A stretch of 64,000 nucleotides of DNA from Rhyacichthys aspro (taxonomy: Eukaryota > Chordata > Actinopteri > Gobiiformes > Rhyacichthyidae), in NCBI GenBank assembly GCA_036850595.1, contig CM072160.1:14487906-14551905 (forward strand), written 5' to 3'. Position 1 is the first letter of the stretch, and each line of letters starts with the position of its first letter. The notes below the pieces were generated by a model. That model was not told where the DNA came from. It made no database searches and saw only the letters and a list, made by a program, of their open reading frames with translations. A program made the translations under genes and the position numbers. Below are positions 22,341 to 35,059 of this stretch, one piece after another.

Positions 22341-23820
22341 ATAGTGAGCGATAATCCCACACAGGGCCCAAAATATTAAAAAAAAAAGTTATTTGAATGG
22401 TTCCTCAAAAAGAAACAACCATATCACAGCTCTACTGTGTAACTGAATGATGACATTGTACTTTTTTGTTAGAACATGTTTCTCATAAAAAGTTACAACA
22501 ACTCCAACAAAAAATTGAACTGCTTTCTTGAAAAGAAATGCATTTGTATCGGACTGAATCCTGCTACAGTGTAATCTCAGCAATTACATCTGACTGGGAT
22601 CAGAAGGAGTGTCATAAAGAAATAAAAAAAGCCAAACCAATGGATTTTCATTCTTTTCACATCCAAAATATAACAGATCAAACTTTTAAATTCACTCTCT
22701 ATTAACATTCATCAATTAATGAGCAAAATAAGGGCCTTTTATCACAAATTTCATTCTTATTTCTCTTGTTCAGTTGCATGTTCTTTGTTTTGAATTTCAT
22801 GGATACTTGATTAGTTCATTATACAAACTTGTTCATTATGCAGCGGCTGTTGTTTCAAAATGAAATGCAATGAAATGCAAGGGAAAGTGTAACACAGAAT
22901 GAAAATATGAACATATGGTGTAGCGGGCTGTGCGAACCAGCTGTTGCCTCATTTGCCTCCACAGACTCGCACGTACAAATGTGTTCCAGTGATGGATCAG
23001 GGAGGTCAAGAGTTCTGTCCCCCTCTTCACCTCAGCTCATCGAACCTGTCCTTCTGCTGCAAATATGGTCATAGGTTATATGAGTATACCTCTTTATTAT
23101 GACTGTGTTACAGCCTACTGTTAAGGGAGCGGTCAAAACCACAAATCTTTATGCGCAGCGTTTTAGTGACAAGATGGAGCAAGGCTGGGACTGTGATCGG
23201 GAAGATGAAGGGTAATTAAGTTGTGAACTATCATGTTGTATTTCAAGTGAAAAGTGGACATCTGGTGGGTTTTATGTTCGGAGTTGTCACAAGTCTAGAC
23301 TGCAGGAGAGTTTTGAGTCTGTTTTGGTTCATGTTATTGAATGAAAACCTTTCAGTGCAAGAGATATGGTGTTATGGTTTTCATTTTGTAAAGAAACATA
23401 ATGCTGAATACTGAAGGATAGTGTAATGTGTTATTATCTTTCTTCCTGAACAGTTTTTTTTTAATGTTTATGCTCACTTAAATCCCAGATTTTATGGTCA
23501 TGTGACCTATCATCATTATTCTTTGCAGCTGTTCAACAGAATGGTGGCTTTTAATTACTAGTATGAGTGCTAATGAGTGTACGTATTTTCTGTCAGTGTT
23601 TTGCGTTGTTGTGCGTTTTGCGTGTTCTGCTTTGTTTTTCATGAAGAATAGGACACTATAAACACAAGAGAAGAAAACAGTAGACACTTAAGCCTATTTC
23701 GCACATTGTTTGAACGATTTCTCCCTGTCTCCGCGTTCATACATGTAGTAAAAGTCTGGAGGATGTCCAAGGATCCAAGATTTTGCCTCCATTCATTTAT
23801 ATATCAAGAAATAATCTCCA
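22341..23820. other. Non-coding stretch, no gene seen
   Basis: Unique AT-rich DNA. A direct duplication TGAAATGCAATGAAATGCAA lies at about 22860-22880. No supported gene. Confidence 0.6.
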
Positions 23821-23892
23821 GGTATGCCCCACACCTTTAGATAAAGATGGGACCAGATCCAGAGAACAGAGTCTAAGGGTGTGGGGTGTGCT
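23821..23892 (+). other. 72-nt hairpin, 22-bp uninterrupted RNA stem on the + strand
   Basis: Bases 23821-23842 pair with 23871-23892 at every position if six G-U wobbles are allowed; the loop is 28 nt. The core CCCCACACC / GGTGTGGGG is Watson-Crick. On the opposite strand the six wobbles become C-A mismatches, so only a + strand transcript folds fully. The size is near that of a pre-miRNA, but I recognise no known miRNA sequence. It could also be a decayed inverted-repeat transposon. Confidence 0.45.
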
Positions 23893-24015
23893 CACATATG
23901 TATTTTGCTTAATTTAGTTCGCACCAAAACTGAAAACAATCCATTTAGTTTGATCCACAAGCAAAAAGCCCCCATCCACCAAGCATTCACAACAAACATG
24001 CCTTTTTTAAGAAAC

Positions 24016-24030
24016 ACACTAGATGGCACT
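24016..24030 (+). promoter_or_regulatory. CTCF-like site
   Basis: ACACTAGATGGCACT fits the core CCASYAGRKGGCRSY with one mismatch at the first position. Confidence 0.35.
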
Positions 24031-26247
24031 GTTAGCCCCAATGCTAATAAAGGGTTTTACCATTGCATTTTATCTTCCTCAGTGCTTTATGTTTGCCATC
24101 TGCTCATTTTTTTAGTTGGACTTTTTTTAAAAACACCATACCAGAGTTCAGTTGGAAGCGCACCTAGACACATGTTTTGAAGGGGTCTCATTGCACATGT
24201 TTGGTTGCCCTGAGGTTCATAGCATGTAGCATTCACACTTTTAACAGCAACATCTGGAGATAGGTGTGAGAGCATTTCACTGAGTAAAACAGAATGATCA
24301 TAATTATCAAAAGGCGAGAAGATCTTTTTTGAAAACATTTAAGACAGTTGAATAAGAAACCCTGTGATGCGTTAATTGAATAAAAACGAAGGCCATATAA
24401 GTTCCCTAGGTTATCTCAACGTGCACCAGAGATAATAGCAATCTGACATTTACAGCTTCACAGCATTTATAGTTAAGTAGTTCACAACACTTATCTCATA
24501 GTTCTCCCTTCCGTAAGTGAGATCATTCAGCTGTTTTCCTGCAACAACAGTAGTGATGCTAGTGAGAAAAATCTGTCGCCCTGTGGCTTTCTGTGAACAA
24601 TGCATTTGTCTCGGTGTGTTCCTCACCTTTATTTAACAAGAGTGTTGTACTGTTGTCCCAAAAACGGTTTAATTAAAGGTGGAAAGCTCATGATTTATCC
24701 TTCCAACCTTTTCTTCCTTTACCCAATTCTTCAGCCCGGCTCTCAACACTCCCTCTGCGCCGCGACCTTCTCATTACTCACTTGCCTCATCTTCCCCTCT
24801 TCCTTTTTACCAAGAAGGCAGTTGTTTGTGTGTGTGTTGTCTTTGATAGTCTCTTAGCTGGCCGGCATCCCACTTCTTCCCCTCATACGGCTGAACTTAC
24901 ATTTACTTATATAAGAAAAGTGCAATTCTTTTCTTTTTTTTATGCTGTTTCCTGCTATCAGTGTTTTCACCCCCCTTTGGCATCACCTGCAGGTGGGCTC
25001 TAGAAGTTAAAGAAAAGAGCATGGCAGGAGGTTAACATGTGGGAGTATACTGGTGGAGTAGAGAGATGTGCAGGGAACGGTTAGGGATATGACGCCGTAC
25101 GATGCAATAGAGTAAGAAATATACGGGAAGCAAACAAAGCATGCAAATCACTCACACGGACTCCCACACATGGGTAAACACAGACATCTAGCACAGCTCC
25201 TACACATTCAGATGTTTACTGCGTGGATACACAGGCAGAAGGCACTCAAGACACTGTCCCTGTACATCAACTCTGACAGCAGTGATTTTAGATTTACTCA
25301 TCAGATAAATCTTCAGATTATGTAAAATGATCCAGTGTTTACTGTGTGCGGTGTTGTGGTCAAGTCTCCTATGATCAAGGGAAGATCAGGACCAAGGAGT
25401 CGGGATACACTCTAGAGCAGTACAGGGTGGTCTTCTTTGGATCACAAAGGGTACCAAAAAGCAGACCAAAGTGTGCTACTTTTAGTAACCATTTGGCTTT
25501 TGGTTCGATCAGAGTGTTGTGCTTTTGAAATGGTGGCGTTAGATTAAGGGTTAGATTAAGAGACAAACATCAATATGTCTTCTTCTTGAGATTAACCAAC
25601 AAAAAAAAAGGTAAATGTTTTTTTTTTTTCCCAGCCGTTTCCAGTTTTAAACAGTCAGCATTGTAAAGACCTTTTCTAATCTTTCTGAATCTTAAATTTA
25701 ATCCACTGGAAACCATCTTCTTCTCCAATTGCTTTACATGATGATTAAGTCTAATATGGCGAAGGTAAAACAGATGTTGATGTGTATATTGAGCGTACAT
25801 ATCTCCATGGTAACGGAGAGAACGGCCACGGCAGCTGTGAACCTGGTTTCCTATACTTGCTTAGCTCTATTAAAACTAACCACATGTTTACTACTAACTT
25901 TTTCCACCCACCACCTTTTCACACGTTCAAACAAATGAATGACTTCTTATGCACTTTTACTATAAGTGACAGCAAAACTCACAAAGCATGCTCTAAATGT
26001 TCTTCTGTGGTTTCTGTCAGAGCATATGCTGCCATCTTGTGGTCTGGAGTAACTGTTGGAGTAGATGTGGACAGAGATAGTTAAATAAACAGAGGGAGAA
26101 AAAAATCTTTTACACTTTTTTTTTTACAAATGAGATGCCACTCTTAGAGCTGGGGAAACACATGGCTCCTCAAGAGTTATCTGTACTAACCACTTTGGAG
26201 AAATGTACCTTTAGAAACAGCCTCTTATTCATCCACTATGGCCAGTG
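24031..26247. other. Non-coding stretch, no gene seen
   Basis: Unique DNA except for a T-run near 25619-25630 and the CTCF-like site at 26028. Frames up to 100 codons are unsupported. Confidence 0.55.
26028..26043 (-). promoter_or_regulatory. CTCF-like site
   Basis: The reverse complement of GCTGCCATCTTGTGGT is ACCACAAGATGGCAGC, a very good match to the CTCF core. It faces the + strand site at 24016. Confidence 0.45.
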
Positions 26248-26350
26248 TAGAGTCAGCAGTTAATCTATTCATCATCATGTCTTTGGACGGTGGGAAGAAG
26301 ATGGAGTTGAGTGAGAACTCATTTAGGCACTGGGATGACTGCACACAAAA
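26248..26350 (-). mobile_element. tRNA-derived SINE body fragment (DANA/mermaid-like), antisense
   Basis: TAGAGTCAGCAGTTAATC, then CATGTCTTTGGACGGTGGGA and a decayed stretch ending CACACAAAATTCACAC. This is the antisense body of the SINE type seen at 12048 and 31468, lacking a clear tRNA head. Highly eroded. Confidence 0.5.
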
Positions 26351-26499
26351 TTCACACACTTTGGAAACAGTTTGTTAGCACACAGAATAACAAATGGACA
26401 AATTATAACCGTTCTGATGTCACAAAAGAACCACACTGTTATAGTCACTGGATAAATTTGAAATGCAGAGTCTAATGCTGCTGCTCTCTATAGGCCATC

Positions 26500-26900
26500 G
26501 AGCTCCATTTGGACATTTTCCCGGGACTTTATGAAGTGCTCCCAACTCAGATAAGATCACACTATCAGTGCACTCATTAGTCATTCAGTGGCAGCTATAT
26601 CACAAAAACTGTAGATAAGCTAAGCCTAATTTCTTAATACATCAGGGCGGTTAGCTGGCACTTTGCCACTTCAATAATACTCCAATTTTGTGTATTATCA
26701 TCACATCACTGAGCCCGCTCAACGTATAACAAAGGCTTACATTAGTGAGGCCTCTTAATTTCGGATGCAGTGTAATAGTTTGTTGGCAGCCGGCCACTTT
26801 TTAAAAGCTCTTCAGGATTTATACAGTTCGAGTGATTTATTTTCCTTCATAATTAGGCTTCACTGGTAATTGTTTAGTTTTGCCTGTTAGCAGAGACACC
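26500..26900. promoter_or_regulatory. Candidate conserved non-coding element (long)
   Basis: Four hundred bases of unique sequence with many transcription-factor-like words: CACTCATTAGTCATTCAGTG, GCCTAATTTCTTAATACATC, GGCCTCTTAATTTCGGATGC and TCATAATTAGGCTTCACTGG. This is one of the two most enhancer-like blocks in the window. No frame or splice signal. Conservation is untested. Confidence 0.35.
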
Positions 26901-27468
26901 CACTGTATTATGTCAGCTTTTCACTGCACAAATATCACTTTTGGGTTAGATTACAATGTTAAACTGGACTGTATTATTTTGTACCATCTCAAAGGACCAT
27001 CTGGAGTTCAAGTGGAGTATCTGACTCTAATTGTAACAAATTAAAGGAGAATGACACTGTTGACCGAATTAGTATTTTCGGGACTGCACTATGCAACACT
27101 TCCTGATGCATTTTTCTCCAGTTCATTAACTGTGACCCCTATTACGTCTGAAAGTCACCGTTGTTCAGATTGTTATAATTAAGGCAATTCTGTGACTTTT
27201 CATGATTAATGTCCCCTTTGACCAGAAATAGGACTGCCTCTGTAATCATTTCAAACACAAGTCGCTGCACTGCTTTTCCCACTTTTCTGAAATACCTGAC
27301 TGTACTGTCACTTTTTGGAAAACAAGAAACGTATAAAACCCTCAAAGATGGTCTTGTCTGTGTCTGATTGCAGGCATTGGTCGGACGAGAGTGTACAGAA
27401 TACTCATGTTTAGCAGAGACAGTGATTGACAGCCTCTGATTTGTTACCGGTCCAATTAGAGAGTGTTT

Positions 27469-27483
27469 ACTGCCTCCTGCTGA
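27469..27483 (-). promoter_or_regulatory. CTCF-like site
   Basis: The reverse complement of ACTGCCTCCTGCTGA is TCAGCAGGAGGCAGT, one mismatch from the CTCF core. Same orientation as the 26028 site. Confidence 0.35.
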
Positions 27484-27489
27484 GTGCAT

Positions 27490-29930
27490 GGTTATGTGTA
27501 ACTGTGTAGATACTTACTTAGGCAGCCGTGTGTGAGAGACAGTTGTTTTTCTTGTGCCTATTCATATTTTAGCTGCCCTTTTCTTTAATTGGCAGTCGAC
27601 GCCAAGACCACAGACAAACAGATACTTGGCAAGTGCTTCGACTATTCTTTACATCTGTTACTCTCCATCAGTCAGTTAAATTCTTCATTCAGTTTGTTAA
27701 AATGACAAGCGACAACTTGTAGTCAGTGTCTTGCCTCTAAGAAGACTTGTCCTCAGTCATTCATTGTCACAGTCATACTTTCAAAATGAAGTTTACCAAA
27801 TCACAGATGTCACACTGAGGTCTTCATTTGCTTGCCACAACCGTTTTTGAGCGTGTGCTGATTTAAAGCCCTAATAAAGCCCTTCATTGTCAGTTGTCAA
27901 TGTCGTGTCATTGCAGCGGCACAAGTAATTTATACGTAGTGTTCTGACAGAGACAAAGGGGGGTACAAACCTTGTGCATTCATCCTTGTGGCAAAGTTCC
28001 TTGAGGGCAGATGAAATAAAGCGCCTACAGAAAGTGAGTTATAGCTCAAAGTGAATGTATGTGTGACCACTGGCTGTTATAACTGTAATAACTTTGTGAA
28101 AAAAAATATATTGTCAAAGAAATGTCTGACACTCCAAACAAGGTCTCACAGCCTCTGTAAATATGACAGCTTTTGATTATTTGTCAAGCAAAGCGTTCTT
28201 TCAGTCATCGCTGTCGAGCTCAACAACATTAACAATATAAATCTAACAAGAACTTTCTTTTCTATTCTTCTCACAAAAGATAGTTTGCTCCTATTTGTGG
28301 AATTGTCCTCTCTTTGATTATATTTTATGCATCTAAGCTGCAGCAACTGTTATAACAAAGATTTTTTTATAACTCACAGTGATAAAAAGGCAATGTAAGA
28401 AACTGTCACATAAAAAAGTAAAAGTTCCAACACACAATCTATTTCTTTTTTTTCTTGGTTTCATACTTTCTCTACATTGAAGCTTAGGGAGGCTGTGGAT
28501 GGGAGGTAAAAGTGAGAAATTTGCCACTGGAGACAAATGTTCCACTCGGCTTCAGTTTAGAGGTTTTATAAGGAGTTTCCTTTTATCCTGACCCTAATGT
28601 TTCATCATTGTCTCATTTCTTACCAGCTAACATAAACCCTAAGAAACAGGGCTTTAAATGTATCTTGAATATACACACAGCATTCTTTTTGTTCCATTAA
28701 AAAAAAACAACAAAAAAAACATGGCTACATTTTATTTGGCAGAGTGGGTTGAGTCCGCAGTGATGCAATACACCGTGGTAAAATCCCAGTTCTGCTGCAC
28801 ACCATATGGGCAGTCTGCAGCGGAGGTCTGAAGTAAAGCATTAGCCTTTGCTTTTCTCCTGTGACCAAAGTGCTGTGTGTTTTGACCTGTTAGTAATGTG
28901 CAGCTTCACTTTAGCAAAAAGAAAGGGCATTGAGGTGAACAACAGACTCCTCTCCTTTTTTTCTGTGCCGTAGAGTTCCTCACTTACACAACAGACACGA
29001 GGAGTTTATGTGTCTTCTTCTTCTTCTAACACCACTTCAGGCATTTGGAATAGATTTATGTCATTCAGATGTCGCAGCATGTGAGGGTAAGGGTCAAGTT
29101 TAGGCCAACGGGAACGTTTTGATAGCTGTCTGTCAATATGTATGAATGTGTCTGTGTGTGTTGAGATAGAGGAGCTGTTTGCTTTGCAAGCCTCAGGTCT
29201 GTGCTCCTCTTTGAAGTGTCAGAGCTGAATGCACTTGATACCGAGGCATTTATTGAGCCACACTCTCTGTGGATGAGACATGTTCATCAAGGCTGTTTCT
29301 AGAAGCAAGAAATGCAATCTTCTGTGTTATGCCATGTGCAAAGAAAAGGAGAAAGACAATACAAAAAAAAACAAAACATGTGTCCACATATAGCCAGAAC
29401 TAACATACAGTATGTTATAAAAATACAGTACTTGCTAGCTAACCTGCATCTGCACTCCCTTTTACACAAATAAATACCGTTTTATCATTATCTTTATACT
29501 TTTCTTTTTCATGTAGCATCCACAGTAATATTTTTAATCTTGATTATGTCAGATTTTTAAAGCAATTCTGCATTTCCTAAAAACCAAAATAATTTCATCT
29601 ACGAAACCTTTGTAACTCTTAACAAGCGGCAACATATGGAACAGTAAGGTCACATTCACAAAGACATCTGAAAGTTATTTTAATCCAGTAAACAACACGT
29701 CTAAAGTTCACCTCCTGTGATATTTTCCATGTGAATTCATTTAAAGCTGTCTGTTGTTTCTATCCATCTCTTTTACCACCACGCACGGAAGCTAAGCAAA
29801 TGAAGGTGTTGCTGCTCAGGGTCTTGTACATCTCACTAAATCTCAGTGCTTAGTGGTAAATTTAGCCTGCTCCCAACCCACTGACTAAATCCACTCAATT
29901 ACCACAGCATCTGTTGTCAAGGCCCCCTTT
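27490..29930. other. Non-coding stretch, no gene seen
   Basis: Unique DNA with a short TTC run near 29009-29025 and A-rich patches near 28698-28720. No supported gene. Confidence 0.6.
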
Positions 29931-30170
29931 CCTCATCTCTCAATTCTCTCTCCCAATTAGTGTTTCTTTTATTAGAGTCCTTCAGGTTTGACCTCCGCTG
30001 ATTCTCTGGGCTTTCCTCCCGTCTCTGGCTTCTCTCTCCATCCTCACGGACCACTTCCAGTCCTCTCTGCTGCGTCTTTCATCTCCCCCTCGTCTCTCCG
30101 CTGTTCTCCACCCCTCTTGTCTTCTCCGTCTCTTCCCGTCTTTCAACTTCCTCGCCGAGCCCCTGCTTAG
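29930..30170. repeat. Polypyrimidine tract
   Basis: C- and T-dominated + strand sequence (CTCTCTCCATCC, CATCTCCCCCTCGTCTC and similar). The antisense frame rich in Arg, Glu and Lys is produced by this bias. Confidence 0.7.
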
Positions 30171-31467
30171 CGATCTCGTCTTTACAAACCCACAACACCT
30201 TTTATCAGATGAGACTTCAAAACGACACATCGCCTCGTGCTGCGTGCACAGACATACGAACAACATGGACACGCCGCATGCAAATAAGTTTAGCGCCAAA
30301 CAGCTCTTCCTTCTTCTTCCTCTTTTGATTTTTCTCAGGTGTTCTGTTCTCAGATGACATTATAAGAGCTGGCACGGAAGTATTTTGGTGAAGGACACTT
30401 GAGCAGGATAGATGATTGGTGTCTTATAGGATTGAACATGGCTCCCGAGCTCCACAGTTCATCACCCTGTCCCGTCTGTGCTGTTCGGTTGTGTGTCAGT
30501 GAGTGGCAGCCGAGATGGAATATGAGGGTCACTGACAGCTGCTAGATGGATAGAGCACATAGCGATAAGCAACAGAAAAAAATTAGACGGTATATACTCC
30601 ATGTATCAGCCATATGTTTTTACACAAACTACATTAAGAGCGATACAGTCCAAATCAAATGTGGGACGATGTGTGTGTTAGAGGAAAAATAATATAGCAC
30701 ATCAATATTAAAGAGGTGTGTATATTTATTGTTGTTTTCACTCTCCATGGTGTTTTATACATTAGTTTAAAATTGACACTAAATAATACATGGTCAGAGA
30801 AATACAATTCAGTAAAAAAAAAAGCATCTGCAAAATATAAAATATGATATATTGTGTTTATCTGTAACACGTCAGGAGGCGGAGTAGAGTCTTGAATTCG
30901 TCTGCACAAAAGATTTTCCGATTTTCGTACAGTGTGTGGTTGGAATGGTTCACTTCCAGCCAGATTTTGCCCTCCATATCATGTCTATTAGCCTCACCAG
31001 CCCTGATGCCGCATCCACAGCACAAAACTGCAAGTCACAACAGATGGATGAACATCTTCAAACGCTTGTTGCTGCTTGATGATGAACTCCCACTCTGCTG
31101 CCCCTCCAGTGCCTCCTCAGATCAGTGGGGATTTCAGGGTCCATGTGAGTTGTTGTTCATGATGCAGTCCAAAAGTCTTCTATCAAATAACAGATGCCAA
31201 CAGATTTTTTTTTTTTTTTCCAACAACCCTATAATTAAGTAACAAACTTGCAGACAGCTGCCAAGAAAACTGATCATTCTGGAGCAATGCTAAGTAACGC
31301 AACCGTATACATTTTTCTGAAACTCCCAAATGCTCTTATGCTTAAATTTTATGATCCTTGATTCGGTTCTGCTTTAATCGTTGCAAATGTTATAAGTGCA
31401 AGGCAAAAAAATTGACTGGCAGTTCCCAAAAGTGTAGAATCAATAAACAGTAGTGTAAATTTTCTTT
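30171..31467. other. Non-coding stretch, no gene seen
   Basis: Includes a T15 run at 31205-31219. Frames of up to 116 codons at 30892-31242 run into that T-run and are unsupported. Confidence 0.55.
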
Positions 31468-31520
31468 TTCATTGCTCCCACTCTCCAAAGACATGTACAT
31501 TTAGGTGAATTTTAAAGAGG
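31468..31520 (+). mobile_element. SINE body fragment (DANA/mermaid-like), sense
   Basis: TTGCTCCCACTCTCCAAAGA followed by CATGTACATTTAGGTGAAT matches the conserved SINE body segment. A possible decayed tRNA B-box-like word (GTCCTGGGTTTC) lies at about 31631-31642 but out of order. Small and eroded. Confidence 0.5.
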
Positions 31521-32509
31521 CAAGCTACCAAAGGCATAAATAATGTATAATTACCACCATTACTACCTATACGAACCCTATATGTCCTATATGTAAAACC
31601 ACTGTAGATCTAAAGCTATGCAGTGACAAAGTCCTGGGTTTCATGTGCAATCCTAAACCTGGTCTCCACCTTTTAAAGAAAAAAACATGTTCCTATGTGG
31701 TATGTATGGTAAGTGGTCTCATGTCAGAACCATTCATATTCGACATCTGTACGTTCCTGATAACACGATAAGTTTTGATTTATGTGAAGCGTCATTGGCG
31801 ATGCAGCGGGGCCAGTGTTTCCTGACTCCAGACGCCCCAGTTCAAGTTCTTCCACCTACCTCCAGCGGAGAAACACGTGTAGCATATCTGCCTTTTGTGG
31901 TGTGTGTCCTATTGCTTGCATTGCTTTTCTGTTTGTTAATCTCATTATTTTCTATATCATCTTGGCTTTGTCGGCAGATTACCGCAGGAATAGGATAAGC
32001 CTGGATTAACTTTCCTTTTCGGGAAACATAGAACAGGTTATTTGCTCATTTTGTAAATTTTCCACACTTACCTTGCCTTACCCTTCCTGTTCCTTTCTGT
32101 TCGGCACCTCTGATCCTCTCTCTTTCTTTTTTGTGTGCCATTTCTGTCTCATCATCTTTCTCTGGGTTCATTACACTCAGCGTGCCTTTGTACTCCTCCC
32201 ATTACTGCCTCTGCACTTGTCCGGCTCAATAACTCCGTCCACACAGATTCAAATGCATTTTTAAAGAAGCGACGATGCCCTAGTTACCTGTTGACACATG
32301 AAGTTTTGTAAGATTTTGATGGATTGTAAGACAGGAATAATCAATCGGACTTTTTGTTCTCTTTGTTTACAGTGAAAGTTTACATTAAGGAAATAAAACT
32401 GCAACACTGGTAATTTCCCTTTAATCCAATCTCTTTCGCCTCTGTCCTCTATTCTTTCCTCTTTTTCACTCCAGCGTTTGCATCCTAACTCATTTTACGC
32501 CAGTCTCCT

Positions 32510-32795
32510 TCATGGAGTGCTCGTGGAGTGTGTATGTGGACTTCCTGATGAGGTTAAGCACATGATTAATGGGTCCATCTAACAGCGTTTACACTGCACT
32601 CGTCTCCACTTACGTAACTACACACACACTCACACACACTCACACACATATCCCCCCAGCCGCTCCTCCACCTCGTTGCCCAGGGTATCAGTATGTAAAT
32701 GATATGCAGATGACAGGAAGTCAATTAGGAGACCAGAGAGCCATGACTCTGCAGAACTCCATTAGCGGAGCACTGATCAGCTCTCGCCGTCTCTC
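32510..32795. promoter_or_regulatory. Candidate conserved non-coding element interrupted by a CA/TCACACA repeat
   Basis: GAGGTTAAGCACATGATTAA (left of the repeat) and ATGTAAATGATATGCAGATG, CTCCATTAGCGGAGCAC (right) are unique and enhancer-like. A CACACACACTCACACA-type microsatellite (about 32620-32649) splits the block. Confidence 0.25.
32620..32649. repeat. CACACACT microsatellite
   Basis: Imperfect CA repeat with periodic T (ACACACACTCACACACACTC). Confidence 0.9.
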
Positions 32796-32799
32796 TCTG

Positions 32800-35055
32800 C
32801 CTCACGTTATCTGTCTGTGTGTATCCCTATGAGTGCCATCTTGTTTCCCTATCCCAGTGAGGGCATTTCATCAACAGATGACTATCCCTTGCCTAGCTTT
32901 ATCCTAATAAAGTGTGTAAGGCTATTTTACAATCTTACAAAATGAGTTCCAGGTCCTTAGAATGACTTTGTCCCCATAAGGTAGTGTGCATTCAGGTCCT
33001 TGTCCAAATGAGGATAGGAAAGCAAGATTTTATGTGTGAGTTTGTCAGTGTGTATTGAAATTCATCAAGTACTGATAGGCTGTATTAGACAGCTGTTTTG
33101 TGGGCATGTTTTATACTAACTTATGAACAAAGTGGCTCGATATGCATTCGTTTATTTCGTTTTTGCAGGAAATTAACAAAATAAGAGGCAACAGAGACAA
33201 CCTGATTCGCCAATTATGCTCATTTGGCAGTTAGAGTACCGCAGAGACTTAAGGCACTGTTGTAGTATAGATTTTTGGTTTGCTTTAATTTGGGGGATTG
33301 CTCAGTTTTGTCGGGAAATCCGTGAAACTCCAGCTTTTAGTGGACCACACTTCAACCGGATTCAGACTACATGATTTTCAAGATGCAATGTTTTAATTAA
33401 GTTAGTCCCCATGGTGTATGACCCTGTAACCCACAATTTAAGTTTACAGTAAAAAGCCTGGGAACACTTGGCAAAGGAATATGTGGAATGGTGCCTCTGA
33501 AGGTGACTGTCTGCTGTGGTCTACGGCTGCAGGAGGTGCATTGTGCAGCCTTTTGTGGCATCAGACTGCAAACCCACCTCCCACACTTTTTTCTTTTTTA
33601 TTTTCTTGTGCCTGTGAACTCCTATAGTAGCCCTACAGGGACACTCTGTTGTGTGCAAACAAATTCTGAAAGAAATGGAGCAGATGATGAATCCATTTAG
33701 TTCATAAATGTCCAGAGTATTTCCTCCAGCAGTGTGCAGTTTGTGCTCTCTGGGCAGTTGTAGGAGCAAGTGTTTTAATGGGCAAACACATGGATTAGTT
33801 TGGAATTGTTTTGTTGAACTTCCCTCTCTGACCTTTTGTCAACATTATTGTCATTGATAAAACTGTTCAGGCCCTTTTGTGTCAATTTAGGGGAGAATAT
33901 AGGATCAGTACAGAGCAGTTTCGAGTGAAGACCACCTCCGTGATTCTTGGGGGAAATGGCATAGAGTTTGTAAAAGAAAAAAACAAAAACATGCCACATT
34001 TGACAAATATAACGTAACTTTGGGCACATGTATTTTTTGACATTTAAACTTGTGTGGCCAACTTAAGACTCCGAGCATGTCCCATTTTCATACCTGACCT
34101 CTTTTCCTGACCTGTTCTTGTTCTCTCCGTTCTTGTGCCAGTGCAACTCTCCATTTTTCAGGCGCAAGCGGACCAACAGAAGCGTTTCCAACCGCTGTCC
34201 AATGTTCTCCCCCTTTCTAACCTTTTCCTCAAAACATCCTCTTTTAAATGATGCATGACTGTAGTTCACCGTCGGTGGAAATGGGCTGAAGGGTTATTAC
34301 CTGCAGCTGCTCTATTTTTCCTTCGCTCTCTTTCATCTTTCCATTCTGTCTGGTCTTGTTTAGTGACAAAGATAACCAAAGTGCTCCTTTTTTCTTTATA
34401 CCTGTCCGCCTGGGCTTGTTCCATTTGCTCACTCTTTCCTCCCAGTTTCTGTCCATCCTCTCTCTATCACTGTTCGCTCATGCAGCTAACTTACCTGTCG
34501 TAGTCTCCTAGTTACTGTTTATCTTTCACATACTCCTCACTCTCTACGTCCGCCACTGCTTTATTTTTAACCTCCATCTTCGCTCTCTGTTCCTCCTATA
34601 TACTTCTCCCGCTCTGCTCCCCATTTCTTCCCTTCTGCTTCAGAGTGACCGGTCATGCGGTTAACAACGAAGGCAAGCAGGTAGTGGCAGCACACAAGGT
34701 TGATTTACATGGTACGCTGAGTCTCTGACTTGACCCAGCACAGCAGAGACGCACACATACTGCAGGCTACACCGCTGACTATAAGAGGCCCCCACCTGCT
34801 TTTCCACACGTACAGCTAAGAAACAGGCAGACCTTTTTGGTACTGCGCTAATGGTGTTTAGCCCTAGCACTAGTGTGTGGACATACAACAGTAACAACAC
34901 CTAAACACACCAAAGGACTAAGCATGTTAGTGAAAATGGCTGCAAAAATCCTACACTTAATGTCGTCAAGACCGTTTCTATGTTTTTGTTGTTTGTTTTG
35001 TTTTGTTTTTTACAAATAGCTGCAAAGAATTGTCCTGGGATTTTTTGTAAATGGG
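32800..35055. other. Non-coding stretch with polypyrimidine tracts
   Basis: CT-rich runs at about 34090-34240 and 34420-34640 produce antisense Lys/Glu/Arg-rich frames. A TTTTG repeat occurs near 34985-35010. No supported gene. Confidence 0.55.
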
Positions 35056-35059
35056 TAAA

